Below, piece after piece: positions 43,201 to 53,800 of a DNA stretch of 64,000 nt; within the stretch, counting starts at the first letter, position 1, and every line of letters begins with the position of its first letter. A program made the translations under genes and the position numbers. The notes beneath the pieces were generated by a model. The model worked only from the letters and a program-made list of their open reading frames with translations. It did no database searches and was not told the DNA's origin. Origin of the DNA: Pleodorina starrii (lineage: Eukaryota; Chlorophyta; Chlorophyceae; Chlamydomonadales; Volvocaceae); NCBI GenBank assembly GCA_030267565.1, contig BRXU01000015.1:1363001-1427000 (forward strand), in the 5' to 3' direction.

Positions 43201-45599
43201 CGCTGCTGCCGCCTGGGCATAGCCCGGCGGCGGCGTGCACGGTCATGGCCCCGCCTTACGCGGCGCTCGACATTCCGGGCCGGCCATGGGTGGCGTTACC
43301 GCCGCCCTCGGTCTCGGACGCGCCGCTACGGGCGGGGCCCAACCGCACTCCCAGCCGGGTCACTGCGGCCGCCTACTCGGCGGCGGCTGGCTTTTGGCTG
43401 CGGACGTCGCGGCACACAAAGCTGGAGCTGGAGCTGGAGCTGCTGGAGACGTCATCCCCGCCGCCGGTCTTCCAGTTCGCTCTCTCCTTCTGCATGGCGC
43501 TGCATCGCGCGTTCGTCACGCCGCACGACATGCAGTATCCTGCGGCACGGCACCTCGTGACCTCACCGCAGGGGGGGGGAAGCGAGCTGGCGCCGCCGAT
43601 TTCTACTGGGGCCGCGGCAGCGGTCTCGGGGTCGGTGGCAGGATTGGCGGGAGGGGCAGCGCCGCCGCTGCCGGCCTTAGCGGTTTCCGCTGTGGCGGTC
43701 CGCTGGTCGGCGGCGGCGGCCTGGGATGAGGAGCTGACGCCGCTGGCCTGCGCCTTGCTGACACAGCGGGCGCCTGGGCTGGCGGTGGTCATGGCCACGG
43801 CTGGGCTTGCCTCGGCTGTGGATGCGCAGGAGAGCGCATTGGCGGAAGGGACCGACCCTGACGTGTGGCTTGACGCGTCAACGTTGGCGCACCTCCAGGG
43901 CGCGCCGGCGGGGGTCGGGACCGACGGGCGGCCGGAACGGCGCGTGCTCCGACGGGCCGCGCTGTACCGGTGGACGGGGGATCAATTGCTTAGGGCCTGC
44001 AGCGACGGCTCGACGCGGGTCTGCCCACCGCCCGACGCTCGGGAGGCCATCGTGCGGCAAGTGCACGCGGTGGCCCACCTGGGCATACGTCGGACCTTGG
44101 CGCTGGTGCAGCTGGGTCACTGGTGGCACGGGATGCGAAAAACCGTCCAGCGGGTCGTGCGCAGCTGCAAGCTGTGCGACATGACCAACAGCGGCGGCGT
44201 CGCGCGCCCGATCCAGCTGCAGCCGTTGGCCATACGGGGCATGTTCTACCGCTGGGGCGTTGACCTGGCGGGACCTCTGCCCCCGACTGCGCCGTTCGGC
44301 TACACTTATGTCATGGTATGCATTGAACATTTCACCAAGCATGCGGAGTTTGTGGCCCTGCGGAGCAAGCAGCCTGACGAGACGTCCCGCGGCCTGCTGG
44401 AGCTGGTGGCCCGGTTCTCGGCCCCAGCCGAAGTGGTGACCGACCGCGGCGGTGAGTTCCAAGGGGCTTTCGCGGCGCTGCTTCGGCAATGCTTCGTCGA
44501 CCATCGGCTGACCTCGGCGGGCCATCCCCAAGCAGACGGGGCCGCCGAGCGGCTGGTTCAGGTCGTCAAGGCGGCGCTGCGTAAGCACTGCAAGGACACG
44601 GGAAGGACGGACGATTGGGATCTGCAACTGCCTTGGCTGGCGCTCGCCTACCGCTGCTCGCCTCAGGCGTCGACCCGGTACTCGCCATACGAACTCATGT
44701 TCGGCGTGCCGCCGGTCGTACCGCCTGCTGTGCGGGAGCGCATGGCGGAGCCGCTGGGGCTGGCCGGCCCGGTGGGAGCTTACGCGGCGGCGCTCCAAGA
44801 GCGCGCCGCACTTCTGCAGCGGCATGCTCCCATCGCTGCGGCAAATCTGCTCATCGCCCAGCACCGAGACACGCGCCGGTACGCGCACGTGCGCTCAGGC
44901 AAGTACCGGCCGCCGGCTATGGAGTTCGCCCCAGGCGACTACGTGTATGTGCGCCGGTCAGCGGTGCACAACACTCTGCAGATGCCGGTGTACGACGAGG
45001 TGCTGCGCGTAGAACGGGTCGGGGCCATGGGAGTAGCAGTGTTGTTAGGGCGTGATGGGGGACGAATTAGACGTAGGATAGAGCAGCTGGTGCCGTGCCA
45101 CCTGCCCGATCTTGATCCGATCGTCGATGTACGGCTGCAACGGCCAACCACCGACCTCGCCTGCGAGGTCTGTGAGTCGCCCGAAGATGAGGCGCGCATG
45201 CTGCTGTGCGATGCGTGCGGGACAGGCTGGCACCTGCAGTGCCTGTCCCCGCCGCTGAGCGCGGTGCCGCCGGGACAGTGGGTCTGCCCTGAGTGTGTCA
45301 AGCTCAGGCGCGAGGCCCCGGTGGGGCCAGAGATGGCCTTGCCCAAGGCGGCGCCGGTCCTGTTCCCCAACGCCGCCACGCGGCGGCGGGACGAGCAAGC
45401 GGCAGCACTCGACGGTGTCCGGGTCAAGCGTGTCGTGTACACGGGGCAAGGAAGGCAGCGGGCGAGGTCAGTGGTTTGGGGTACGGTGCGGTATCGCGGA
45501 GCATTGGCTAGGCCCCACTACTTTCTCGTCGAGTGGGACGAGGGGTCAGCTGAGCCGATGGGCATCACCGCGGTCAACCGCCTGTTGGTGACTGGATGA
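40236..45599 (+). CDS. pol: Retrotransposon Pol: RT, RNase H, MTase-like insertion, integrase, PHD
   Basis: 1787 residues from the ATG that overlaps the gag stop as ATGA; the frame is also open 48 codons upstream, in the -1 frame to gag. Reverse transcriptase spans about 110-300, with catalytic YVDD at 271. RNase H spans about 418-545 (LILHTDFSGVG, VTDHAPLLW). Integrase has an HHCC zinc domain from about 1270 and catalytic D1343, D1403 and E1438 (D-x59-D-x34-E). Between RNase H and integrase lie about 720 residues instead of the usual short linker. They include a threefold LEALAAGQPAAG-type repeat and a domain with cytosine-methyltransferase-like motifs (about 788-976). A PHD finger (C4-H-C3, residues about 1643-1688) and a short chromo-like tail with YFLVEWDEG end the protein. 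All frames are intact. Confidence 0.93.
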   Translation: MSAAEAAGMRDPAAWMPGLLDSDSDSEYDDGLLQPADFTPEGKRMLPPEAKYEVTPGKWLLCQRSEMTPELKRRFLDLVGRNDDIFARSMRDLGEYRGDVGPARIELAHQRPIYQRPRSHSAEEYAAMDAACQELLEAGIIEESRSSSFAMNSTLPPKRAADGTWTQRRFCQDARELNAATLPDLHLSPLPEQLFQQVGDATWLTKMDCRAAFLQIPLAPEHRERTSFWWRRRLMQYKRLVYGLRNATAHFQRVMDHAIRKHGLEEFVVCYVDDLLIYSQTAEQHLEHLARVFAMLREIGIRLHPEKTLVGGDAVEFLGFMVSAQGLSPTRAKVEALLALEPPNSSAAVRRLLGMFSYYRGLVPHFADITAPLNPLTSTKYVWQPSSWGPEQQAALDELKRIYTQMDGPVLRRVQPDRPLILHTDFSGVGISGILGQLDDSGQEYLCAAVSRSLNVHERRYDSYKGELLAVVWACKMFYPYLAARHFTVVTDHAPLLWLMSQQDGLPAQYARWALQLQAFAFDVAHRPGKLHQNADALSRHPLTSAHDGTGARVDEEGDPLRPPPVLVQYPGASWPLYAYSRAPEGAQAPAAVVTHLAAVARCSAALARRFSVQHDLEDPATSLAAAPEAVGPLAGLTHLAGPVPAARAAYLCVHAVCAVVSVGLPVMAASELEIDDELEALAAGQPAAGDTEALAAGQPAAGELEALAAGQPAAGVSAPGSPSRPPVAGDTTLHIAVALVRDEAAALRRLRAVSALALRLRAGTGEILGVNTALVQHVLFPAAVGGTGVTILELPGGLASGLLACLGLGFQIQRYVHLSCDARERRAVAQLVPVWGMHYDGQLSAGAWDSGLVPEFSTPTELLHWGASAAAVEAMGLGDTSVCLVVGSWGGSTSWDTQHVVSFLGGLQQYRRERRLPPPAFLLEGPHISIDAAPEAGWPLGLPSPLDAAVTGAAVHRLSCLYTNLANAVHLQHCLAQLRPPEGRSLAALLPPGHSPAAACTVMAPPYAALDIPGRPWVALPPPSVSDAPLRAGPNRTPSRVTAAAYSAAAGFWLRTSRHTKLELELELLETSSPPPVFQFALSFCMALHRAFVTPHDMQYPAARHLVTSPQGGGSELAPPISTGAAAAVSGSVAGLAGGAAPPLPALAVSAVAVRWSAAAAWDEELTPLACALLTQRAPGLAVVMATAGLASAVDAQESALAEGTDPDVWLDASTLAHLQGAPAGVGTDGRPERRVLRRAALYRWTGDQLLRACSDGSTRVCPPPDAREAIVRQVHAVAHLGIRRTLALVQLGHWWHGMRKTVQRVVRSCKLCDMTNSGGVARPIQLQPLAIRGMFYRWGVDLAGPLPPTAPFGYTYVMVCIEHFTKHAEFVALRSKQPDETSRGLLELVARFSAPAEVVTDRGGEFQGAFAALLRQCFVDHRLTSAGHPQADGAAERLVQVVKAALRKHCKDTGRTDDWDLQLPWLALAYRCSPQASTRYSPYELMFGVPPVVPPAVRERMAEPLGLAGPVGAYAAALQERAALLQRHAPIAAANLLIAQHRDTRRYAHVRSGKYRPPAMEFAPGDYVYVRRSAVHNTLQMPVYDEVLRVERVGAMGVAVLLGRDGGRIRRRIEQLVPCHLPDLDPIVDVRLQRPTTDLACEVCESPEDEARMLLCDACGTGWHLQCLSPPLSAVPPGQWVCPECVKLRREAPVGPEMALPKAAPVLFPNAATRRRDEQAAALDGVRVKRVVYTGQGRQRARSVVWGTVRYRGALARPHYFLVEWDEGSAEPMGITAVNRLLVTG
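42271..42390 (+). repeat. In-frame triplicated 30-40 bp repeat in pol
   Basis: Three successive copies encode EALAAGQPAAG separated by GDT, GEL or GVS. They lie at the start of the insertion between RNase H and the methyltransferase-like domain. Confidence 0.85.
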
Positions 45600-46518
45600 T
45601 TGGGGGGCTTAGTGCAGTGGTTTACTGGGTTGCCTCACGGCCGGGTACTCAGCGGAGGTTGGAAGACCGCTTGTGCGCGGCAACGGACCTTTGACCTGGT
45701 GGTGATCCGCGAAGGGTCGCTTGGGCCTGAACAGGCCGTCAGACTGCGCGCGCGCGCGACTAGAGGAACTGAACCTTCCGGGGCTGCGCCGCGTGGCGCG
45801 TTGTGTGACTGTTTCGCCCCGGCAGATCGCCGCCTTGCGGCTGGGGGGGGAGACAGGGCTCCGGGCTTAGACCCGGCGGGAAGGCGGCTAACCGCCTTGC
45901 CTAACGCAGGTTGCAGGGGTGTTCCTTCGGGGGGGCTCTCGCGTGAGTGTCCTCGACGTTGGGACGTAGACGCCCACGGTGGCGCAGTTTGGCCGCAATG
46001 GCCGCGCTTGGAAAAGGCGCACTCGAGTGTTTCTTCGGTGCTATTGCCTTGGGGAGAGTGAAGTATAGCGCGCACGTGCTCGGGCTGGGCGCCACTGGCG
46101 CAGGACGGCACGACGTTGTGCGAACGCAGACCTCGGATTCCAGAGCAGCAGACTCCGGGCAACCCGCGTAATCGGATTTGGATCTTGGCGACCTCCGCGA
46201 GACGGGCGCGAAGCTCTTATTGCCGGACGATAGCGCGCCTTGACTTGTGCATGCTAGGCCGCGAGCGCCTCGCTAGATAGACGAATAGCCGTTTAGCGGC
46301 GCCGTACACCCTCGTTTATGTGGTGGGCGGAAACCCGTAGTAGTTGCATTGCGACCGGCGTCAGGCTTCCGTGCCGGCCGGATAGTCGCAGGACAGTTGC
46401 AGGTCTAGCCTCGCTGTCCTTCAGGATCGGTAGCTGTTTACTCGCGCCGCGCGTCATAGCCAGCACCTCCCTCGCTTAGCTTCGCTGCTACGTTCGGGGG
46501 GGGGAGTCCGCGTACCCA
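45600..46518 (+). other. 3' internal untranslated region of the retrotransposon
   Basis: Non-coding between the pol stop and the 3' LTR. A run of ten or more G followed by AG at about 46496-46506 is the likely polypurine tract for plus-strand priming. Confidence 0.6.
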
Positions 46519-46557
46519 GTGTCGCGGGCACATGCCTTCCAGCGTTGGGGCATGACA
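46519..46557 (+). repeat. 39-bp direct repeat, copy 1, before the 3' LTR body
   Basis: The segment starting GTGTCGCGGGCACATG and ending GGGGCATGACA is repeated exactly at 47094-47132. It is absent from both sides of the 5' LTR. Confidence 0.9.
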
Positions 46558-46559
46558 GC

Positions 46560-47093
46560 TGTCGTGCACCGTTGGTGTCGGTACATTTCCGGGACAAATG
46601 CCCGGTGAGGGCGCGGAGAGACGCTAGGAAGGACCCTCGAGCGTATCTGGACGTATCTCCATCTTATGGGAGATATTACGGTCGTACTGCTCGTCCAAAC
46701 GAGCTCCTACCTAGGCGCGAGCGCTTCCTGCTGGAAGCGCTTCGCTTGGTCATTACGATGCCGAAGGATATATGATATTGTAACACACAATCAGATCCCC
46801 AGCAGCGACTCTCGCTGTGGCGTTAGCCCAAGCCGCCACAATGGTGTCTCACATGCACTAGCGTGGCGCCGGCCGGGCCTGATCAACCTGGCTGGCTGCC
46901 TTATCGCTTGTGCATTATAGTAGTCAGCTCAGCAGCACTGTTGCTCGCGCGCACGTAGGCGCCGAGCTCGGACCTCACGCTAGGAAGAAGGAGCGCGGCC
47001 TCGCCCCAGCGGTCAGGCCTCGGGGCCAGTACTGGATGCAGTGAGCCCGGCTGCAGTCCAGCTGCTGTCGCGCACGCCCCGCGCGAGCCCACA
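46560..47093 (+). repeat. 3' LTR body
   Basis: 534 bp matching 34815-35348 throughout, with the same TG...CA ends. It is flanked on both sides by the 39-bp direct repeat. Confidence 0.9.
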
Positions 47094-47132
47094 GTGTCGC
47101 GGGCACATGCCTTCCAGCGTTGGGGCATGACA
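47094..47132 (+). repeat. 39-bp direct repeat, copy 2, right end of element
   Basis: Identical to 46519-46557. It is followed immediately by GTAC, which matches the left flank of the element. Confidence 0.9.
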
Positions 47133-47136
47133 GTAC
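47133..47136. repeat. Putative target-site duplication, right
   Basis: GTAC after the terminal GACA, matching 34811-34814. Four bases could match by chance. Confidence 0.5.
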
Positions 47137-47820
47137 TTGAACAGCTCCCTCTGCCGCGTGCCCACATACCATTCGCCGACAATGCAACGATGACTCTAGA
47201 GGGCAAGGAGTTCAGAGGGCGTGCTCACGGCCCGCAGTTCCTGACAAAGAACGGGGTCCAGGAAACTATCCGTCTATCCCGCCTACGATGTGGCCGGACG
47301 AAGCACAACCCTGAAGCTGGCAAGGATATATGTGTGTGTGGACGCAATGGTAGGATGCTGAGGTAGTTGTAGTGATTCACGAGACTTCATACGCCGGAAA
47401 CTGTGACAGCTGTCGGCCACGTCTCCAAGGCCAAGACAGCGGGCCACTTCGGGTTGGTGTACCATGGGTCGTGGGCAACCCCTCCCAACCGCATGTCAAT
47501 AAGCACCAGGTCACGCACTAGTTGCGATTAAGTTTTATCGTTACATCAAAATTCTGTGTTCCCTACTGCAAAAACAGGGCAACCGGCCAACCGCTGACAC
47601 GCACAAGGAGTACGAACCCTAAAACAGCAAATATCTGAGCATGCGAGGAGAGGCGCAAGTTTTACCTTGTTTTATTAGCGTGCAAAGCTTCCGAAATCTT
47701 ACATTTTAGCTTAAGTGTAGCCAGCAATGCGCTGAAATGGATAATGTAGACGAATTCCGAAGCGACGATACAAAACAATGCTAATTGCAATGTAAAGCTT
47801 TTTGTTGGCTAGTTGTGTCC
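47137..47820. promoter_or_regulatory. Upstream region of DENN gene
   Basis: 684 bp with no exon that I can support. It probably carries the promoter and 5' UTR of the DENN gene. The retrotransposon now abuts it. Confidence 0.4.
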
Positions 47821-50800
47821 ATGAAGAATGACAGCAAGCGTGGAGAGGAGAGCACGTTCACAAGATGGGGAAAGTCGATTGCCAGCGCTTTCAAAACAAC
47901 GAAGGTGATTTGCCCTGACGAAGCGACAGTGGTCAATATCGAAGTATAAGGGCGCGCTAATTAGCATGCAGACGAGTAGTACGCTTAGAACCCCTCTCCC
48001 CCGCGCAGAAAGAGGTGGAGAAGCACGAGCCGTCAGGCCCCAGCATCAACCCGGAGGCGCTAACCGCGCAAAAGCGCGAATGGATAGACTCGCAGGCGGC
48101 ACAGGTCCAGCAGACCCTGGCCACGTGGCCCGAACACTTGTTCGAGCACTTCTTCGTCATAGTGAGTGACGCTGCGTCCCCTCGCCCCTGCGGGCAGGTC
48201 GGGCCGTTGCCCAATCCGAAAGTCTTGGCACTGCCAGCGCCCTGGCATCCCCTTCCTACCCCGGCCTCCGCTTCCCGGGATGCTGGAGAGAGGGGACGGA
48301 GGGCTCAAAAGCGGCGAATGCCTTCCAGGAAGCCGCGCCAACCCACGCCAGCAGCCCCCTGGGGGTTGCGCGCGTGCCGCTGCCACCGAAAGGGTGGCAA
48401 GGGCCCACGCTGCCTCGCCCCTCACCCCATCACGCCCGCCAGTCAGACACGGCCCTGAACCGGCCCCCAGGGCCCGCAGCCCCGCGGGTTGTGGGCTGCC
48501 TCCCTGAACCGGCCTCTCTGCACCGGTGCGGCGGCGGCGGCGGTGGCGGCCCACCCCTGCTGCTGCTGCTGGCCGCTGCCCCCCGCTGCTGTCTGATGCG
48601 TGACGCTGCCGTGCCCCCCCCCCCCCGCAGGGCCTCCCTCCGGACATTGAGGTGACCCAGATCGCACAGGACCTATGGGGTGAGCACCCATGGGGTGACC
48701 CGTGACCCGCTTGAGTGGGGTGGGGGATGGGGGTGAGGGGGGCAGCAGGGACTTGCGGTGTTTGAGGGCGGCTGCGCAGGGGCGGACCCCTGCTGGCAGC
48801 GGCTCTGCTTGGGGGGGGGGCGGATGCGATGGGATGGCTTTTGACGGGACGGGATGGGATGGTATTGGATGGGACGGCAGTGTACGGTGCTTGCGGTTGC
48901 GGGGGACCGTGGCTGCTGCTGCGACGCGGCCTGTGGCTGTGGGCGGTGTCCGGGCCTCGACCGTCGTCGAGCGGGAGGCTGTGGGAATCGTTGCCGGGGC
49001 CGAGGCCAGGGCAGTGCAGTGGGGTGGAGTGGAGGGTTTCCCGCCCAGCCTTGGCTCTGCCTTGGGGCGCTTTCACATCCTCTTTCTTCCCTAAAGTGGG
49101 GGGTAGCGGTTGAACACCCCTTGGCCCCTCCCCCCTTGGCCTCCCTCCTCCGGAAACGATCCGACGACTAACGCAGCGCAAGAGGTTCGGCAGCGGCAGG
49201 ACGGCGGGGGCGAGCCGGGCGCCTCCGGCAGCACAGCGGCGTCGACGTCCACCAGCGGCGCCGCCGGCAGCATGGCGGGGGCCGGCGGTGGCGGCGGCGG
49301 GCGAGCAGGGTCCAAACCACAGCAGTACGACAAGGCCCCGCGGCCAGCGTACGACGCGCAGGTGCTGTTCCGCCACCCGGTCGCAAAGGCGGCACCGCTG
49401 AATGATCAGGAGCTCGTGGACCTGTGCTTCCCGCACAAGTGCGTGTGGGGGCTGGGCTGGGCAGGGGTGGGGTGGCTGACAGAGGGCTGGGATGGTTGGC
49501 GGAGGGAGAGGAGCTGGGGGCTGTCGGTTGGGGGCTGGGCTGCGGGAGCTGGCAGATGCGGGCCGCGGGTTTCTGGCTTCGGGTTGCGGACGGGGGCCCC
49601 CACACACCGCCCCGGCGGCTACTAGCCCCTCCCCTTGCTCCCTGGGCCCTCCCCGTCCGTCAGGGGGTCGCCTGATTGGTCACCTGGCTGCGGTTCTTCT
49701 TTGCTACCCCTTGTCCCCCCAGTCAGCTTGCCTCTTGCCCCTTGTATCCCTCCCTTTTCCGCCTTCCCTCTTTCCCTCCCTCCGATCCTCCCCCCCCCCT
49801 GATCTCTCCCCCCCCATCCCGCCGCCCTCTCTCGGCTCCAGGGTGGCCCCCGTGAAGCTGCGCCGCTCGCCCTCCCTCAGCAGCCTGCACGAGGTGGTGT
49901 ACGGCAGACACGCGGCGGCGCGGGACGACCAGTGCTTCATCTTCCTGCTCAAGGTGGATCCGGGGGCTCCGAAGGGGGGGGCCGGAAGGAGGGAGGGGAA
50001 AGGAGGGAGTGTGCGCGTGTGTGTATGCGTGTGCGTGCGTCTGTGCGTGTGTCAACGTTGTGTGGAGGTGCGAGGTCTGCGGCCAAGTGTGGGATGTGGC
50101 AAGCGACCAAGTCCCGGCTCTGGGTAGCGCCCCTGCCCCTCGCCCCCGGGTCCCGACGCGCGTGTTCCTCCTCGCTCCTCCCCCGCAACCCACCCTCCCC
50201 CTCCTCTCCCTTCCCTTCCTCTCCCGCCCCGCTCCGCCCCGCGCTCCAGGTCGGCACCAGCCTGCCTCTGTACGGCGTCTGTTGCGCCGTACCCGAGGTC
50301 CTGCACCGCCCGCCGCACCTGGCCCGCCACCTGTTCCCCGCCTGTCGGATGCCCTTCCGCAGCGTCATGATCTCCGCGCCCCGGGTCTACTGCCTGCTGT
50401 CCCACTACCCCTTCTTCGACCTGCACTTCCAGGTACCGGCAGGCAGTGGAGGTCGGGCTGAGTGCAGTGCAGTGCAGTGTGGTGCAGTGTGGTGCAGTTG
50501 CGGTGCAGTGCGGTGCAGTTGCGGGGTGTGGGGGAGCAGCGAGCAGCGGTCAGCGAGCGGGGCGGTGGGAGGCGGGACGTGGGCGGCGAGCGGAGGGAGG
50601 GCGACGACTAGGTAACTGCTGGAGGGCCGCGGCCCCCGGGGCGGGGCTACCGTGTGTGTGTGTGTGGGCAGATACGGATGCGGTGACCCGGAACTGCTCC
50701 CCGCAGGTGCTCAACGTTATCCTGGGAATGGAGAGACTGCACCGCACCATCGACTTCAATGCCGAGATGGACAGCTACACCGCCTCCTCGGCATACGGCG

Positions 50801-53800
50801 CCGCCACTTCCGCCGCCACCGCCGCCGGCGCCACTTCTGGCTGCGGAGGCGGGGGTGGCAGGGGCGTGGTTGCGGGCGTGGTGGGGAAGGGCTCTCAGCA
50901 GCAGCAGCAGCAGCAGCAGTCGCAGGGACAGGCGCACCAAAGCCACAACGGCAGTGGCAACCAGACGCAGCAGCATCGGCACCTGCAGCAGCAGCAGCAG
51001 CAGCAGCGCGACGCGGTGGGGTTGAGCAGTCGATGCTACTGCGCCGATTGCGCGGTCGCAATCGCGGACATGTACCCCGGGCTGATGCAGCCGCCGCGGG
51101 AGGTGGACCCGCTGCAGCGGCGGCACTCGCGCTCGGGCCGGCCGGCCGCGGTGGCGGCGGCGGCGGCGGGGCGGAGCCCGCTGGATGACTCACGGGAGGT
51201 CGGTCCGACCCACGGGTCGGCGGCCGCGCCGCCGCAGCAGGCCGCCTCGACGGCGATTCGGACCCATGGGTCTGTTCGGCTCCTGAGCGAACCCGGGTCG
51301 GCGGGGCTTCCGAGCAGCCCCTTGGCGGCTCCTTCGCCTGCGGGTCCGGGGGGGAGCTCGCCGGATGCGGCAGGAGAGGGCGGCTGTCCGGCAGTGCAGG
51401 TCTGCTGCCAGGTGAGAGGCGGCGAAAACACACACACACCGCAATCCCCCCCCCCCGAGCAAACCAAACGTGCTTGACCAACGGCTGATATGTCCCACGC
51501 TCCCGGGCCCCCGTAAGCCAAGGCAATCGCCCCTGCTGCAGCCCTAATCCGCCATGTCTTCACCACCACCTCTCTAATGTGGTGTTGTATGGTCTGTGCG
51601 GAACGTAGGGGGGTACAGACCAGAGACTAACATCGGGGTTGCTAATGGCGCGAAGGGTCCGACCCCACGGGAGCCCCAGGTGCCGCCTGTACTGTCGAAT
51701 GCGCCCTTCACCGTTCACTCAGCCACATTGAGCTGCCTGGCCGATGCCCCGGTGCCCCGGTGTCCTCATGCCCCCATGCCCCTGTGTCCTCATGCCTGGC
51801 ACGCAGGCGTGCGGTCGGCCGCTGGGTGTGGCCCCGGGGGCCCACTGGGGACCCACGGGGGAGGTGCGGACCGCACATGAGCAGGGGCTTTTGGAGGTAC
51901 GGGCGGAGTACGGCATTCGTACTGCACGGCTTTAACGCTTCAACGCTGCGGCCGTGTGTGTCGCGCGCGCAGCTGCGCCGCCGCTGCTGCTGGCTTGCTG
52001 TCTGCAACGGTTGCAGCGCTGGTTTCGATGTGTGATGGCGTGGCGTGGGGTGTGGTCTGGCAATGACGGGCAGGGCCTTACGGGATCTGCGAGTGTGGAG
52101 GGACGGAGCGCAACCCCGCCCTTGCCCTTTCCGCATCCCCCACCTCCACCCCACTCGGGACCTTCTCTCTGCTACTTGTCGCCTTGTTCGTAATGTCAGC
52201 AGGCCAGCTTGGCTGTTCGGACGGGTCTACTGGACCCCTCCCCGCTCACCTGAATCCCCTCCCCCGAGTCTTCATCTCCGCAAGCTACCCGGCTGGTACA
52301 GGGGCCGACAGGAGGGAACGCCTGTCGCCCCCTCGACCAGCTTCACTGCTGCCGGGTCCTCTGCTTCCATCCATTCTCGTCACCGCGCCCCATTCAGGAA
52401 GCGACCGAGGCGCTGGAGAACGCGCTGGACAAGCTGGCGTTGCTGCCCCGGGCCGTCGCCGCCGGCGTGACGGAGGCGGCCGCCGCCGCCGCCGCCGTAC
52501 TGCGCCGCGCCAGCCCCGGCGCCGCCTCCATCTACGGCCCCGCCGCCGCCGGGCCGCGGCCCGGCGCGCCCGAGCCGCTGAGCTTCGCCGTCTCTGCCGT
52601 CGGCGGCGCCGCCACCGGCGACGACGACGACGACGGCGACGGCGGGACGCCGCGCCCGCGTCACACCGATTCGTACCTCAGCTCAGACATGGGTACGCCC
52701 CACGCGGCGCTCGCATCCAGCGTCACCTCGCTAGCGGCGGCGCGCGCGCTGGTGGCGGCGCCGGCAGAGGCGGCCTCCAACCTGGCTCACAAGGTCATAC
52801 GGGATACGCTCAAGGCCTTCGAAAGCGGCGGCGACGGCGGCGGCGGCGGCGGCCCGCTGCGAGACACGGCGGCGCCGCCGCTGCCCGACGGCCTGCACAT
52901 CCATCGCGTAGGACCGGAGCACGGCGCCTTCATCGCCGTCAATGGCGGTGTGCCCTCCGTCTCGCCGTTGACGGCGCGGAGGTCGGCGCTGCCGCCGCTG
53001 GAAGAAGGCGGCAGCGGCGACGCCGCCGTTGCGCCGCCGCTGGCGGCGGCGCGTTCGGTGATGCCGCCGCCGCCGCCGCCGCTGGCGGCGTGGCACAGCA
53101 GCGTTGCGGCTCTGGGCGGGGTGGGGGGCGGGGGCGGGGGCGGTCTGGACACTGCGTCGCTGAGTTTGGGGGGCGACCCCCGCGCGCCGAGCCTGGTGCA
53201 GCAGCTGATGCGCTCCGTTATGGTGCCCCCGCTGTCTCCAGTGACGGGTGAGGCGGGGCGGGGCGAGGTCCTCTTCCCTCGTCCCTCGTCGGGGGGGGGA
53301 GGGTCATCCCTCGGGAAGAGGGAAGAGGGGAGAGGGAAGAGGGACAAAGCAACCAAAAGTTAAGGGTCCAACCCCCATTGTCAGGTTCCCAACTTGCATC
53401 ATTGCATCTCCATACGAGTGCCAAGGTGTTTGGCACGCATCTCACCTCGGTACGACCATCACCCCTCCCGTCCCTCAACTGCGATGCTGCCGTACGACGC
53501 AGCCACCACCGCCGCCGCCCTGGCGGCCTCCGAGCCGTACGCCGCCGGCGGCCGGGGTCGGTCCTGCTCCTCCGCCTCCTGCGGTGCCCACTCCGCCATT
53601 CAGAGTCCCCAGCTGCCGTCCAGCCCCCGCCAGGACATGGCGGCGCAGCAGCAGCAGCAGCAGCAGCAACCACCGCAGCAACCACCGCAGCATCATCATC
53701 CGCTGGTGAGCCGCCAGCAGCGGTTTGTTGGGGCACATGCGTCTTTGGGTCATAGGCGGAAGTGGGGCCGGGAGGCGGGCCATCAAGTGGGGAAAGGGGC

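Larger units (their letters stand above)
34815..47132 (+). mobile_element. Ty3/gypsy-type LTR retrotransposon, near-intact
   Basis: A 12.3-kb element with two 534-bp LTR bodies, a long gag-protease ORF, and a pol ORF in the order reverse transcriptase, RNase H, insertion, integrase, PHD finger. RT-RNase H-integrase order defines the Ty3/gypsy group. Both ORFs are open from end to end and the LTR bodies appear identical, so the insertion is recent and possibly still competent. It lies between the WW-domain gene and the DENN gene, in the same orientation. It contains no copies of the GACCCRYGGGTC dyad that marks the host genes. Confidence 0.93.

Noticed and set aside
47094..47366. Short plus-strand ORF of 90 codons beside the retrotransposon
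   Set aside because: It starts in the 39-bp repeat of the element and shows no domain.
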